Below are positions 7,893-16,396 of a stretch of 40,228 nt of DNA, one piece after another. The translations under genes were made by a program, and so were the position numbers. Within the stretch, counting starts at the first letter, position 1. Every line of letters begins with the position of its first letter. The notes below the pieces were generated by a model. The model was not told the DNA's origin and ran no database searches. It was given only the letters and a program-made list of their open reading frames with translations. Origin of the DNA: CANLBN01 sp050298695 (lineage in GTDB: Bacteria > Pseudomonadota > Gammaproteobacteria > Pseudomonadales > Cellvibrionaceae); the NCBI GenBank assembly GCA_050298695.1, contig JBNKUQ010000019.1, forward strand, positions 1 through 40,228, in the 5' to 3' direction.

Positions 7893-8780
7893 ATGACCCA
7901 CTCCAATTCACTTCTTCAAAACCTTTCCAGCCAACTTCAACAGGATATTTTACAAACGGTTCAATGGGCCCTAGAAGAAGATATAGGCAGCGGTGATATT
8001 ACGGCGCAGCTTATTCCTGAACAGAATACGGCATCCGCTACAGTAATCACGCGAGAAGCTTGTACCATTGCCGGCTGTGCCTGGGTTGAAAACGTCTTTA
8101 AACAACTGGATAAAAAACTGGGAACCCACACGCATATTGAATGGCAGACAAGAGATGGAGATCAGGTAAACGCCAACTCAACACTATTTCACGTATCTGG
8201 CAACGCCCGCACATTGTTAACCGGAGAACGCTGCGCACTAAACTTTCTACAACTGCTATCCGGCACCGCTACGATTTGCCGGAGCTATGCGGACCTAGTC
8301 AAGCACACCTCAGTCAAACTCCTCGACACCCGCAAAACCATCCCCGGCTTACGCACAGCGCAAAAATATGCGGTTACCCAAGGCGGTTGCCACAATCATC
8401 GCATCGGCCTCTACGACGCCTTCCTCATCAAAGAAAACCATATCGCCGCCTGCGGAGGTATTCAGCAAGCCATTAGTGTAGCAAGGCATCTACATACAGA
8501 AAAACCGGTAGAAGTGGAAGTTGAAAATTTAGAAGAACTGGCTATAGCACTAGAAGCAAAAGCCGACATCGTCATGCTGGATAACTTTTCGCTAGAAGAA
8601 CTTAAAGAAGGGGTTAACTACAACCACAAGCAAAGCCAACCCGCAAAACTAGAAGCATCAGGTAATGTAAACAAAAACACTCTTATTCCGATTGCAGAGA
8701 CTGGGGTGGACTATATTTCTATTGGGGTGTTAACTAAGGATTGTAAGGCGGTGGATTTATCGATGCGGGTATTGGTATAA
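7893..8780 (+). CDS. nadC: nicotinate-nucleotide pyrophosphorylase (quinolinate phosphoribosyltransferase)
   Basis: The protein has 295 residues, close to E. coli NadC (297). Conserved family segments include EEDIGSGDIT (28-37), GERCALNFLQLLSG (111-124), the phosphate-binding LLDTRKTIPGLR (143-154) and GGCHNHRIGLYDAFLIKENH (164-183), and the C-terminal barrel motifs VEVEVENLEE, VMLDNFS and YISIG. It converts quinolinate and PRPP into nicotinate mononucleotide in de novo NAD synthesis, in the cytoplasm. Its place next to the pilus genes is conserved in Pseudomonas-type genomes. It is convergent with the first pilin gene, with only 2 bases between stop codons. Confidence 0.96.
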   Translation: MTHSNSLLQNLSSQLQQDILQTVQWALEEDIGSGDITAQLIPEQNTASATVITREACTIAGCAWVENVFKQLDKKLGTHTHIEWQTRDGDQVNANSTLFHVSGNARTLLTGERCALNFLQLLSGTATICRSYADLVKHTSVKLLDTRKTIPGLRTAQKYAVTQGGCHNHRIGLYDAFLIKENHIAACGGIQQAISVARHLHTEKPVEVEVENLEELAIALEAKADIVMLDNFSLEELKEGVNYNHKQSQPAKLEASGNVNKNTLIPIAETGVDYISIGVLTKDCKAVDLSMRVLV

Positions 8781-8782
8781 AA

Positions 8783-9184
8783 CTACCCCAAACCAGCTCC
8801 TTTTGAGCACTGTGCGTCTTCTGATGCATCACCAGAAATAGAAGTAATGCTGTAACTCAAACCACCGGCATTATCTAAGCTAGCAACTAAGGAGCAACCT
8901 TCATTGGTATAAGTAATTGAAAACGTAGAATTATGAGCAGCACTTGAAGAAAAGCTGATATCGGTAGAAGCTGTATCGATATCATTGAGTTCACTGCAGC
9001 CTACACTTGTTTGGATACATACCTGGGATTTTGAGGCAAGGACACTAATCATTTTCATTGCCGAGCCACCATAACCTGCGACGACATAGTTTTTGTAAGC
9101 TGGAATGGCCACTGCCGCTAAGATACCAATAATAGCAACAACGATCATTAGCTCAATAAGAGTAAAACCATTTTGCTTTTTCAT
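8783..9184 (-). CDS. type IV major-type pilin (copy 1)
   Basis: The prepilin has 133 residues. A six-residue leader (MKKQNG) precedes the canonical N-methylated pilin start FTLIELMIVVAIIGILAAVA, with Glu5 of the mature form present. The hydrophobic helix is followed by a small globular domain with four Cys (CIQTSVGC, then GCSLV and QCSKGAGL), suggesting two disulfide bonds. It is closely related to the next pilin gene by the shared C-QT-x-x-GC and QCxxGAGL patterns, so the two arose by duplication. PilD encoded at 15359 should cleave and methylate it. A GGCGGTG site lies upstream of the ATG. No sigma-54 type promoter is visible directly upstream, so it may depend on read-through from copy 2. 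Confidence 0.92.
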   Translation of the reverse strand: MKKQNGFTLIELMIVVAIIGILAAVAIPAYKNYVVAGYGGSAMKMISVLASKSQVCIQTSVGCSELNDIDTASTDISFSSSAAHNSTFSITYTNEGCSLVASLDNAGGLSYSITSISGDASEDAQCSKGAGLG

Positions 9185-9252
9185 GACACACCGCCAACTT
9201 CTATTGGATGATAACTACAAAAGCATTCTTATTAATAGCTTGCCCTCTACAA

Positions 9253-9277
9253 AAAAGGCTTCGTATAGAAGCCTTTT
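9253..9277 (-). terminator. rho-independent terminator between the two pilin genes
   Basis: A perfect 10-bp stem (AAAAGGCTTC / GAAGCCTTTT) with loop GTATA is followed on the minus strand by six T residues. It lies 28 bases after the stop of pilin copy 2 and would limit transcription into pilin copy 1. Confidence 0.75.
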
Positions 9278-9304
9278 GAGTTACATTTTTCCATTGAGTT
9301 AGGA

Positions 9305-9721
9305 TCATGGAGTCAACGGTAAACCAGCACCTTGCTCACACTGATTCTGTGTGGTTGATCCTCCAGAAACAGCATCTGCAGCATAAGTTAGGGCTCCAGT
9401 GTTGGATATCACTGCTTCTACCTCGCAAGAATCTACAGTATAGGTAAGTGTTTGACCTGTGTCTTGATCGAAATTACCTGTAGCAGATGCATTAGCATCA
9501 CTGGTAATTTCAGCATTTAAAGTGTCACAACCGATATCGGTTTGCACACAAGCCAACGCTTTTGACGTATATCCATTCAGCCCCTTCATTGCTGCACCAC
9601 CTGTAGAAGTAGCAACATATTCTTGATACGCTGGTATCGCTACCGCAGCCAATATACCAATGATTGCAACTACGATCATTAACTCGATTAAAGTAAAGCC
9701 TTGTTGACTTTTGCGCTTCAT
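9305..9721 (-). CDS. pilA: type IV major-type pilin (copy 2)
   Basis: The open frame extends to a TTG at 9778, but the start is taken as the ATG at 9721, since this is preceded by GAGGTG at good spacing and gives a normal eight-residue leader (MKRKSQQG). The prepilin then has 138 residues. The mature protein begins FTLIELMIVVAIIGILAAVA and has four Cys (ACVQTDIGC, SCEVEA, QCEQGAGL), paralogous to copy 1. It ends in LPLTP, a hydroxylated, proline-bounded tail that could be a glycosylation site for the nearby ligase; that is an inference. With its own sigma-54 type promoter and terminator, this is the best candidate for the main structural pilin. Confidence 0.9.
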   Translation of the reverse strand: MKRKSQQGFTLIELMIVVAIIGILAAVAIPAYQEYVATSTGGAAMKGLNGYTSKALACVQTDIGCDTLNAEITSDANASATGNFDQDTGQTLTYTVDSCEVEAVISNTGALTYAADAVSGGSTTQNQCEQGAGLPLTP

Positions 9722-9773
9722 AAAACACCTCGTGTTTAAATTATTAAAGTAAAAAATAGTGTTATTAACATTA

Positions 9774-9789
9774 TGCAATCACAAGGCCA
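9774..9789 (-). promoter_or_regulatory. sigma-54 type promoter for pilin copy 2
   Basis: On the minus strand the sequence reads TGGCCT-N5-TTGCA, with GG and GC exactly 12 bases apart, as in the -24/-12 consensus TGGCAC-N5-TTGCA (9 of 11 positions). The predicted transcript start is about 40 bases before the ATG. Major pilin genes in pseudomonads are known to use sigma-54 with PilR. Confidence 0.65.
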
Positions 9790-9887
9790 AATTATTTTTT
9801 ACGAAAAAAATCAAATAGTTAGCTGGTTTTCATAAAATGAAGTAAACATAAACACTGACAATACACATTAATAATGACAAAAACTGT

Positions 9888-9906
9888 CACAAAATTTCTT
9901 TTTGTG
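9888..9906 (-). terminator. weak possible terminator after the PglL-type gene
   Basis: A 7-bp AT-rich stem (CACAAAA / TTTTGTG) lies 24 bases after the stop codon at 9931, followed four bases later by a TTTTT run on the minus strand. The stem is weak, so this is tentative. Confidence 0.3.
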
Positions 9907-9930
9907 TTACCAAGCAGACTCCTATTAATA

Positions 9931-11592
9931 TTAGTTACGCCGTGGAATAAACTTATCTGATGCAGGATATAAGTATTGCGCTGTATTGTATGTGATTTCC
10001 GCTTTCTCAACTTCTCCCAACTTTAACTGAACATTATAGAGTGTCCAATAAACGAGGTGAGAAGGCCTCAATTTAACATCATTGCTCAAAATATTTTCAG
10101 CCATAGGTAATAAGTTCTTTTCATCTGACAGATAGTAGACAGTGGCTTTGTAAAAGTTAATAGCTGACTGCTGGCCAAAAGGATTGGTTTTATTAAACAA
10201 GTAAGATGAATCACCGGTAACCCAATAACGGCTCAGTAACCATGATGCATGCAAGTTAGTTAGCATAAATACCGTAACCCCTATTGGCATTAAGGTCGCA
10301 AAAGTAAAAGGAAGTATTGAAAAAGAAGGAGAAATAAAGCGCTTTTCACCAGGGGTACCCACTGCTATCAAAAAACCGAGTAAGGTCAGGCTAGCAACGG
10401 AATGATACAGAGGAAACTCTGTTTGCGTATGTAGTGCGATTGGAATTAATAAAATCCACACCGTTTGATGTTCTATTTCACCACGCTTCCATACACTGTA
10501 AGTATAATGAAATACAAAAAATGCTAAAAGTAATACTGTAAGCAAACCGCCTTCTGACCACCAGTATAAAAGTTCATTATGAGGAAAACGTACAGAAGTC
10601 ACATGCTTAGGAATTATTTCAGGATGATTTGCGTAAAAATCTGCTTGCTTATTATGATAATGAGAAGAAAAACTACCCATTCCATGGCCTAGGATAGGCC
10701 TTTCCTTAATTAAATCAATTGATGTTTGATATATTATCTTTCTATAACCTGGATCAGATAAGTTTTTTCTGCCTTCGACTTCATTTTGACTCTGCATAAA
10801 CAGAGCTGCAGAAACGCCCAAGCTAAAAACAACTAACAGAATTAACAATTGCTTCCATCGATAAAAAAACAGAGCTGACAGCACAAGAAAAGCAATAACT
10901 AACCCAGCTATCCCTGTTCGAGATAGTACAAGAGTCTGCAATACCCCAGCTAAAAAAATCATCAGTAAATGTAGAAGCTTAAACTTTATATTTAGCTTTT
11001 CTGACAGTAATTGATATATGCTTATAACGAATGCTGTAGCAATTAAACTAGCATATACATTTACTTGCTGGGTAGTACCTAGCGGCCTTGGGTTACTATC
11101 ACTGACAAGGTAAATTTGATCTGCCATAAAAAACTGAACGATACCTATCAAACATTGAATAACTATGCCTAATACGATAATTGCCCAAAGAAACTGCTTT
11201 TGGCTTCTATCAAAGCTAAATTGCCGATAAGAAAGTATAAACATCAGTAGAGCAAAAATAGCGATATATCGGTCATAGGAAAGCTCTCGCCATGGGCTAG
11301 GTGACCACATTAAGGGCAAAAGTAAACCGATAGCCACCACGACTAATACAATATCCATCTGACAATAGTATAATTTACCCGTTTTAAACCATTTCCACGC
11401 TCCAGCTGCAATCACAAAAGAAAATGTTATCCAACACGCACTATTTGTTGGCAAACTCAAACCATGACCTCCAAGATTATCTTGGTAGTACTGCATAGCA
11501 ACCAAAAAGAAAGATGCTAAAGAAAAAATATAAATATATGAATATTTACCCACCTGGGGTTCAACGCTGTTTTTGTTGCAAGAGTTTTCCAT
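9931..11592 (-). CDS. pglL: PglL-type pilin O-oligosaccharyltransferase
   Basis: An integral membrane protein of about 553 residues with roughly twelve hydrophobic segments. It shows the Wzy_C/O-antigen ligase pattern: an SNPRPLGTTQQVNVYAS segment before the central helices, a large periplasmic loop with GHGMGSF and HNELLYWWSEGG, and then HTQTEFPLYHS, the signature of the PglL C-terminal domain. Such enzymes move lipid-linked oligosaccharides to Ser/Thr of pilin in the periplasm. The ATG at 11592 is preferred over that at 11604, since GAGG lies 7 bases before it. It sits between pilin genes, 40 bases after the third pilin, so pilin is the likely acceptor. Conversion of O-antigen instead cannot be excluded from sequence alone. 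Confidence 0.85.
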   Translation of the reverse strand: MENSCNKNSVEPQVGKYSYIYIFSLASFFLVAMQYYQDNLGGHGLSLPTNSACWITFSFVIAAGAWKWFKTGKLYYCQMDIVLVVVAIGLLLPLMWSPSPWRELSYDRYIAIFALLMFILSYRQFSFDRSQKQFLWAIIVLGIVIQCLIGIVQFFMADQIYLVSDSNPRPLGTTQQVNVYASLIATAFVISIYQLLSEKLNIKFKLLHLLMIFLAGVLQTLVLSRTGIAGLVIAFLVLSALFFYRWKQLLILLVVFSLGVSAALFMQSQNEVEGRKNLSDPGYRKIIYQTSIDLIKERPILGHGMGSFSSHYHNKQADFYANHPEIIPKHVTSVRFPHNELLYWWSEGGLLTVLLLAFFVFHYTYSVWKRGEIEHQTVWILLIPIALHTQTEFPLYHSVASLTLLGFLIAVGTPGEKRFISPSFSILPFTFATLMPIGVTVFMLTNLHASWLLSRYWVTGDSSYLFNKTNPFGQQSAINFYKATVYYLSDEKNLLPMAENILSNDVKLRPSHLVYWTLYNVQLKLGEVEKAEITYNTAQYLYPASDKFIPRRN

Positions 11593-11632
11593 CAATATCC
11601 TCATTCGACAGAAGAAATTCTGTATAACTTAA

Positions 11633-12058
11633 CTAATTGCCAAACTTCACACAATTATCTGAATATAAAGTTTCTCCACCATCATCTGTGGTTTGGCATG
11701 ACCAGACACCATTAGTTGCTCTACTCATGGTAAAAACACGCATGGAAGCTTCTGAACCTATACGCCCTTGAATACTTAGCGCTTCTTCAGAAATAGAAAC
11801 TGTTATGCCACCAGAACATTCATTGTTATTGTTTGTCAAGCCCAAAGAGCCTTCATTCACCCCATCAAGACTACCATTATCGGAAACAATCACATTAGTG
11901 GCATTAAGACGAGCTGCCATAATGTATTGGGCACATACACTGGTATCACTATAACGAATATAGTCTTTATAAGCAGGAACTCCAATAATGGTGATAACAC
12001 CAATTACAGAAACCACAATCATTAATTCGATTAATGTAAAACCATAGGCTAATTTCAT
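11633..12058 (-). CDS. type IV pilin-like protein (copy 3, divergent)
   Basis: The prepilin has 141 residues with leader MKLAYG and mature start FTLIELMIVVSVIGVITIIG, including Glu5. The globular part differs from copies 1 and 2: Cys at SVCAQY and NECSGG, and a C-terminal pair SCQTTDDGGETLYSDNC, which suggests a D-region disulfide loop like that of classical Pseudomonas/Neisseria pilins. It could be an alternative major pilin or a minor pilin. It is the first gene of a probable two-gene operon with the PglL-type ligase (40-base gap) and is divergent from pilB. No sigma-54 type site is visible upstream. Confidence 0.85.
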   Translation of the reverse strand: MKLAYGFTLIELMIVVSVIGVITIIGVPAYKDYIRYSDTSVCAQYIMAARLNATNVIVSDNGSLDGVNEGSLGLTNNNNECSGGITVSISEEALSIQGRIGSEASMRVFTMSRATNGVWSCQTTDDGGETLYSDNCVKFGN

Positions 12059-12254
12059 TTTCTACTCTTGAGCTTAAATTATGATGATTAAGACGTTTTA
12101 TATAGCCCAATAATATATCCCTATTGGTAAATGTAGAAAAATAGCGCTATAGAATCAAGCCACCTAAAAAAGGCTAACTCGCGTCCATTATGAATGATAA
12201 ACTATTGACTACCTTACTATTTTAATCAAACTGGCTTACAATAAATTCGTCTAA

Positions 12255-12283
12255 TTGCTGAAATTCAACTACTATACTATAAG
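12255..12283 (+). promoter_or_regulatory. sigma-70 type promoter for pilB
   Basis: TTGCTG (12255-12260) and TATAAG (12278-12283) are separated by 17 bases and lie 37 bases before the pilB ATG. The rest of the 262-base gap between pilin copy 3 and pilB shows no gene. Confidence 0.45.
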
Positions 12284-12320
12284 AAATGACGGTTTAATCC
12301 AGTAAGAATCTTCTACTATC

Positions 12321-14054
12321 ATGAATAACATGACATTAAATGGCCTAGCGAGGCGTCTAGTTAATGATAATCTGCTTACCGCGGAAGACGCTCTGTCACA
12401 CCTTCAGGAAAGTCAGCGCAATCGCACTACCTTCGTGCAACAATTAGTTAGCCAGGAAATCCTTAGCGCAGCAACGATTGCAACCGTTGCGTCTAATGAG
12501 TTTGGTACACCTATTTACGATTTAGATAGCCACGATACCAAGTCAATACCCAAGGACATTGTTGATAACCGCCTAATCAGCAAGCACCATGCCCTTCCCC
12601 TATTTAAGCGTGGCAATCGCCTCTTCTTGGCAGTAACAGACCCAACCAATCTGCATGCTCTCGATGAGATTAAATTCAACACGGGTATGAATACAGATAC
12701 TATTCTCGTAGAATCTGACAAGCTTAGTGCCGCTATTGATAAATACATTAATGAGCAAGAAGAAACCCTAAGTGATGCCTTAGGTGGCCTGGATGATGAG
12801 GGGCTGGATTCCTTAGATATAGCACAAGAAGAGGATGATAAAGGTAAAACAGACTTAGCAGCACAGGCAGATGAAGCGCCTGTTGTTAAGTTTATTAATA
12901 AGATTTTATTAGAGGCTATTAAGCTAGGTGCTTCAGATATTCATTTCGAGCCCTATGAAAAGTCCTACCGTGTTCGCTTTCGCATCGACGGCATATTAAA
13001 AGAAATTCAAAAACCACCCAGCGCTCTAGCAACTCGCTTATCGGCTCGCCTGAAAGTCATGTCACAAATGGACATCTCTGAACGACGTGTCCCCCAAGAT
13101 GGACGTATAAAGTTAAAAATTTCGCGTACAAAAGCCATCGATTTCCGTGTTAATACCCTTCCCACGCTCTTTGGGGAAAAGATTGTACTGCGTATTTTAG
13201 ACTCCAGTTCTGCCTATCTAGGTATTGATGCATTGGGTTATGAAGAAGATCAGCAAAAGTTATACACCGATACTTTAGCTCAACCCCAAGGAATGATTCT
13301 GGTAACAGGGCCTACAGGTAGTGGTAAGACCGTCTCACTCTACACCGGCTTAGGCATACTAAATACTAAGGAACGTAATATTTCCACGGCGGAAGACCCC
13401 GTAGAAATTAATATGGAAGGGATCAATCAGGTACAAATCAATAATCGAGTTGGCCTTAACTTTGCCGAAGCGCTAAGATCATTCTTGCGTCAAGACCCCG
13501 ATGTAGTCATGGTGGGGGAGATTCGTGATTTAGAAACCGCTGAAATTGCGATAAAAGCGGCTCAAACAGGCCACTTGGTTCTATCGACACTGCACACCAA
13601 CAGTGCTGCTGAGACCCTAACAAGGCTACTCAATATGGGAGTTCCTACATTTAACGTAGCAACAACCGTCAGCTTAATTATTGCCCAGCGATTAGCTCGT
13701 AAACTTTGCCCAAATTGCAGAGAAGAAATGAAGGATATCCCCGATGAAATACTCGCAGAAGAGGGCTTAACAGAGGCTAACATTAACATCCCGAGAAAAG
13801 AGTGGGAAATGTACAAACCTAACAAAAAAGGCTGCCCAAAGTGTAGTATGGGCTATAAAGGGCGTGTAGGGGTTTATGAAGTAGTTCGCATTACTCCTAA
13901 GATATCCCACCTTATAATGGAGGGCGCAAACTCCCTACAAATTGCGAAAGCAGCCCAAGAGGAAGGTTTCAATAATCTTAGAATTTCTGCTTTACGCAAG
14001 GTGGCCCGGGGGATGACCAGCCTGGAAGAAGCAAACCGAGTGACAAAGGATTAA
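12321..14054 (+). CDS. pilB: type IV pilus assembly ATPase PilB
   Basis: The protein has 577 residues. Residues 1-150 form the PilB N-terminal domain; the ATPase core carries Walker A GPTGSGKT (330-337), an Asp box TAEDPVE (356-362), Walker B DPDVVMVGE (392-400) and a His box TGHLVLSTLHTN (416-427). A four-Cys zinc site is formed by CPNC (463-466) and CPKC (505-508). It is the cytoplasmic hexameric motor that drives pilus extension. The start matches the family pattern (xLNGLARRLV), though no strong binding site precedes the ATG. It is followed by pilC and pilD on the same strand; no pilT is in the window, so retraction must be encoded elsewhere. Confidence 0.97.
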   Translation: MNNMTLNGLARRLVNDNLLTAEDALSHLQESQRNRTTFVQQLVSQEILSAATIATVASNEFGTPIYDLDSHDTKSIPKDIVDNRLISKHHALPLFKRGNRLFLAVTDPTNLHALDEIKFNTGMNTDTILVESDKLSAAIDKYINEQEETLSDALGGLDDEGLDSLDIAQEEDDKGKTDLAAQADEAPVVKFINKILLEAIKLGASDIHFEPYEKSYRVRFRIDGILKEIQKPPSALATRLSARLKVMSQMDISERRVPQDGRIKLKISRTKAIDFRVNTLPTLFGEKIVLRILDSSSAYLGIDALGYEEDQQKLYTDTLAQPQGMILVTGPTGSGKTVSLYTGLGILNTKERNISTAEDPVEINMEGINQVQINNRVGLNFAEALRSFLRQDPDVVMVGEIRDLETAEIAIKAAQTGHLVLSTLHTNSAAETLTRLLNMGVPTFNVATTVSLIIAQRLARKLCPNCREEMKDIPDEILAEEGLTEANINIPRKEWEMYKPNKKGCPKCSMGYKGRVGVYEVVRITPKISHLIMEGANSLQIAKAAQEEGFNNLRISALRKVARGMTSLEEANRVTKD

Positions 14055-14135
14055 TCGATCATCACTATGGAATAATCTAGCTTTTGTAAACATAGGCTAG
14101 TGGAAAACAACAACTAACGAGATGGCCGGATAGTT

Positions 14136-15350
14136 ATGGCAGCAGCAAAGCAAGCAATATTTACTTACAAAGGTACAGATCGCCGCGGAAAAAAAGTAGA
14201 GGGCGAAATATCAGGATCAACTCCCGCCTTAGTTAAAGCTCAACTAGTCAAACAGGGTATTCGCCCTAAAGTCGTTCGCAAAAAATCTAAGCCATTACTC
14301 GGTGGCAACAAAAAAATTAAACCCATGGACATTGCCATATTTACTCGGCAAATGGCGACTATGATGAAAGCCGGTGTTCCCCTTGTTCAAGCATTTGATA
14401 TTGTTGCTGAAGGACTAGATAACGCAGGGATGAAGGAGTTAATTCAACATATTCGTACTGATGTGGCATCGGGCAGTGGTTTTGCTCCCGCTCTCCGCAA
14501 ACACCCTCGCTATTTTGACGAGCTGTTCTGCAATTTAGTAGATTCAGGTGAGCAATCGGGAGCCCTTGAAACACTCTTGGATCGCATAGCCTCTTATAAA
14601 GAAAAAACCGAAGCACTAAAAGCAAAAATTAAAAAAGCCATGACCTATCCAATTGCAGTTGTTATCGTTGCAATTATTGTAACTGGTATCCTTCTGATTA
14701 AAGTCGTACCACAATTTGCTGAAACTTTCTCCAGTTTCGGAGCGGACTTACCTGCATTCACATTATTCGTTTTGGGCATTTCAAACTTTGTCCAAAAAGC
14801 ATGGTTTATAATCCTTGTTGGTATGATTGCTAGTTTTTTTATTATCAAAGAACTTCATCATCGCTCCCCTGGCTTTCGCAAAACTCTGGATAAAACATCG
14901 TTAAAGATTCCGATTATAGGTAAAATAATATACAACTCTATATTAGCTCGCTATGCACGAACCCTATCTACTACATTTGCTGCTGGTGTGCCTCTAATCG
15001 ACTCCTTAGATTCAGTGGCGGGTGCGACCGGTAATAGTGTGTATGAAAAAGCTGTATTGGAAATACGGGATAACGTAGCAACCGGTATCCAACTAAATGA
15101 AGCCATGAGATCAACCAAAATGTTTCCTAGCATGATGTTACAAATGACTGCTATTGGTGAAGAGTCTGGTGCATTAGATGAGATGCTTGATAAGGTTGCC
15201 ACCTACCATGAAGGAATTGTCGATGACATGGTCGATAATATGACTTCGTTACTAGAACCGTTGATTATGTCTGTACTGGGTGTGTTGGTAGGTGGCTTAT
15301 TGATTGCTATGTACCTGCCCATATTCCAGCTTGGTCAAGTGGTTGGGTAA
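14136..15350 (+). CDS. pilC: type IV pilus inner-membrane platform protein PilC
   Basis: The protein has 404 residues, the normal PilC/GspF length. An N-terminal cytoplasmic segment starts with a TYKGTDRRGKKVEGEI-type sequence, followed by two repeated T2SSF domains (about residues 68-190 and 270-393) with the repeated pattern TRQMATMMKAGVPLVQAF / ARTLSTTFAAGVPLIDSL. Hydrophobic segments lie at about 170-190, 210-235 and 375-395. It anchors the PilB motor to the pilus base in the inner membrane. It lies 81 bases after pilB and 8 bases before pilD. Confidence 0.97.
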   Translation: MAAAKQAIFTYKGTDRRGKKVEGEISGSTPALVKAQLVKQGIRPKVVRKKSKPLLGGNKKIKPMDIAIFTRQMATMMKAGVPLVQAFDIVAEGLDNAGMKELIQHIRTDVASGSGFAPALRKHPRYFDELFCNLVDSGEQSGALETLLDRIASYKEKTEALKAKIKKAMTYPIAVVIVAIIVTGILLIKVVPQFAETFSSFGADLPAFTLFVLGISNFVQKAWFIILVGMIASFFIIKELHHRSPGFRKTLDKTSLKIPIIGKIIYNSILARYARTLSTTFAAGVPLIDSLDSVAGATGNSVYEKAVLEIRDNVATGIQLNEAMRSTKMFPSMMLQMTAIGEESGALDEMLDKVATYHEGIVDDMVDNMTSLLEPLIMSVLGVLVGGLLIAMYLPIFQLGQVVG

Positions 15351-15358
15351 TTATCGTC

Positions 15359-16249
15359 ATGCTAGATATTATCAGTAACGGGTTAAATACAATATCTAGC
15401 CTACCGCTCTTTTACTATCCCCTGGTTTTTGTTATCAGCTTATTGATAGGCAGTTTCCTTAATGTCGTCATCCTGCGCACGCCAAAAATACTGGAAAATG
15501 AATTCCGCTCTGAATGCTGCGAACTGCTAGAGATAAAAGAAAAAAATAAAACAGATAAAAAAATTTCACTGGCTTACCCAGCATCCACCTGCCCCCATTG
15601 CAATACTAAAATTAAGCCCTGGCATAATATCCCGGTGATTAGCTATTTTTTAATATTAAAAGGGAAATGCCATAGCTGTAAAAAACCGATACATATCCGC
15701 TACCCCATTGTCGAACTAGCGACAGCAATACTATCCGTGTTAACCATTTATTTGTTAGGATTTTCAGTACCCGGCTTATTGGCACTATTATTATTATGGA
15801 CACTAATCTCACTCACAGTCATTGATATTGATTGCTATTTATTACCCGATAACTTAACACTCCCCTTGCTTTGGCTTGGCCTTGTCATAAACAGCTTCGG
15901 TGTTTTTACTGATCTAGGTAGTGCTGTCTGGGGTGCGGTAGCGGGTTATGGGTGCTTGTGGCTTATTTTCTGGTTATTTAAATTTGCTACGGGAAAAGAA
16001 GGCATGGGTTATGGAGATTTTAAATTACTTGCCGCTTTAGGCGCATGGATGGGTTGGCAAATGCTACCCGCTATCGTATTGCTCTCATCATTTGTTGGCA
16101 CAGTCATTGGTATTGCCGGCATTATCATCATGGGCAGAGATAAAAACATTCCCATTCCATTCGGCCCTTATTTAGCTATCGCAGGTTGGATCGCTTTTCT
16201 TTGGGGGCAAGATTTAATCAATATCTATCTGGCACAAATTACCACATAA
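15359..16249 (+). CDS. pilD: prepilin peptidase / N-methyltransferase PilD
   Basis: The protein has 296 residues. It starts with a membrane segment and SFLNVVILRTP, then a cytoplasmic zinc domain with CPHC (78-81) and CHSC (104-107), and six further membrane helices. The two catalytic aspartates of this aspartic protease family are in VIDIDCYLLPD (Asp156/158) and GYGDFK (Asp220). It cleaves pilin leaders before Phe1 and methylates the new N-terminus at the inner membrane, and should process the three pilins in this window. It follows pilC closely and precedes coaE, as in pseudomonads. Confidence 0.97.
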   Translation: MLDIISNGLNTISSLPLFYYPLVFVISLLIGSFLNVVILRTPKILENEFRSECCELLEIKEKNKTDKKISLAYPASTCPHCNTKIKPWHNIPVISYFLILKGKCHSCKKPIHIRYPIVELATAILSVLTIYLLGFSVPGLLALLLLWTLISLTVIDIDCYLLPDNLTLPLLWLGLVINSFGVFTDLGSAVWGAVAGYGCLWLIFWLFKFATGKEGMGYGDFKLLAALGAWMGWQMLPAIVLLSSFVGTVIGIAGIIIMGRDKNIPIPFGPYLAIAGWIAFLWGQDLINIYLAQITT

Positions 16250-16353
16250 AAAGCTTTACATTCCCGTTAACCCTATAAATATTCCCTCATTACGCGCTAA
16301 AATTTGGCGCAGAAAGAACATGCTGGTACTATTTCCACAAATAAAAATTATAG

Positions 16354-16369
16354 GAGTTATTTATAACTC
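16354..16369. promoter_or_regulatory. perfect palindrome upstream of coaE
   Basis: GAGTTAT-TT-ATAACTC lies 28 bases before the coaE ATG, downstream of an AT-rich stretch (ATAAAAATTATA). It may be an operator or a small mRNA hairpin; no regulator is known from the sequence. Confidence 0.3.
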
Positions 16370-16396
16370 ATCCAATAACAGTCAAGGGAATTTGAT

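Noticed and set aside
9722..9778. Longer start (TTG) for pilin copy 2
   Set aside because: It would add 19 residues to the leader; the ATG at 9721 has a good binding site and gives a normal prepilin leader. The sigma-54 type promoter also overlaps the longer start.
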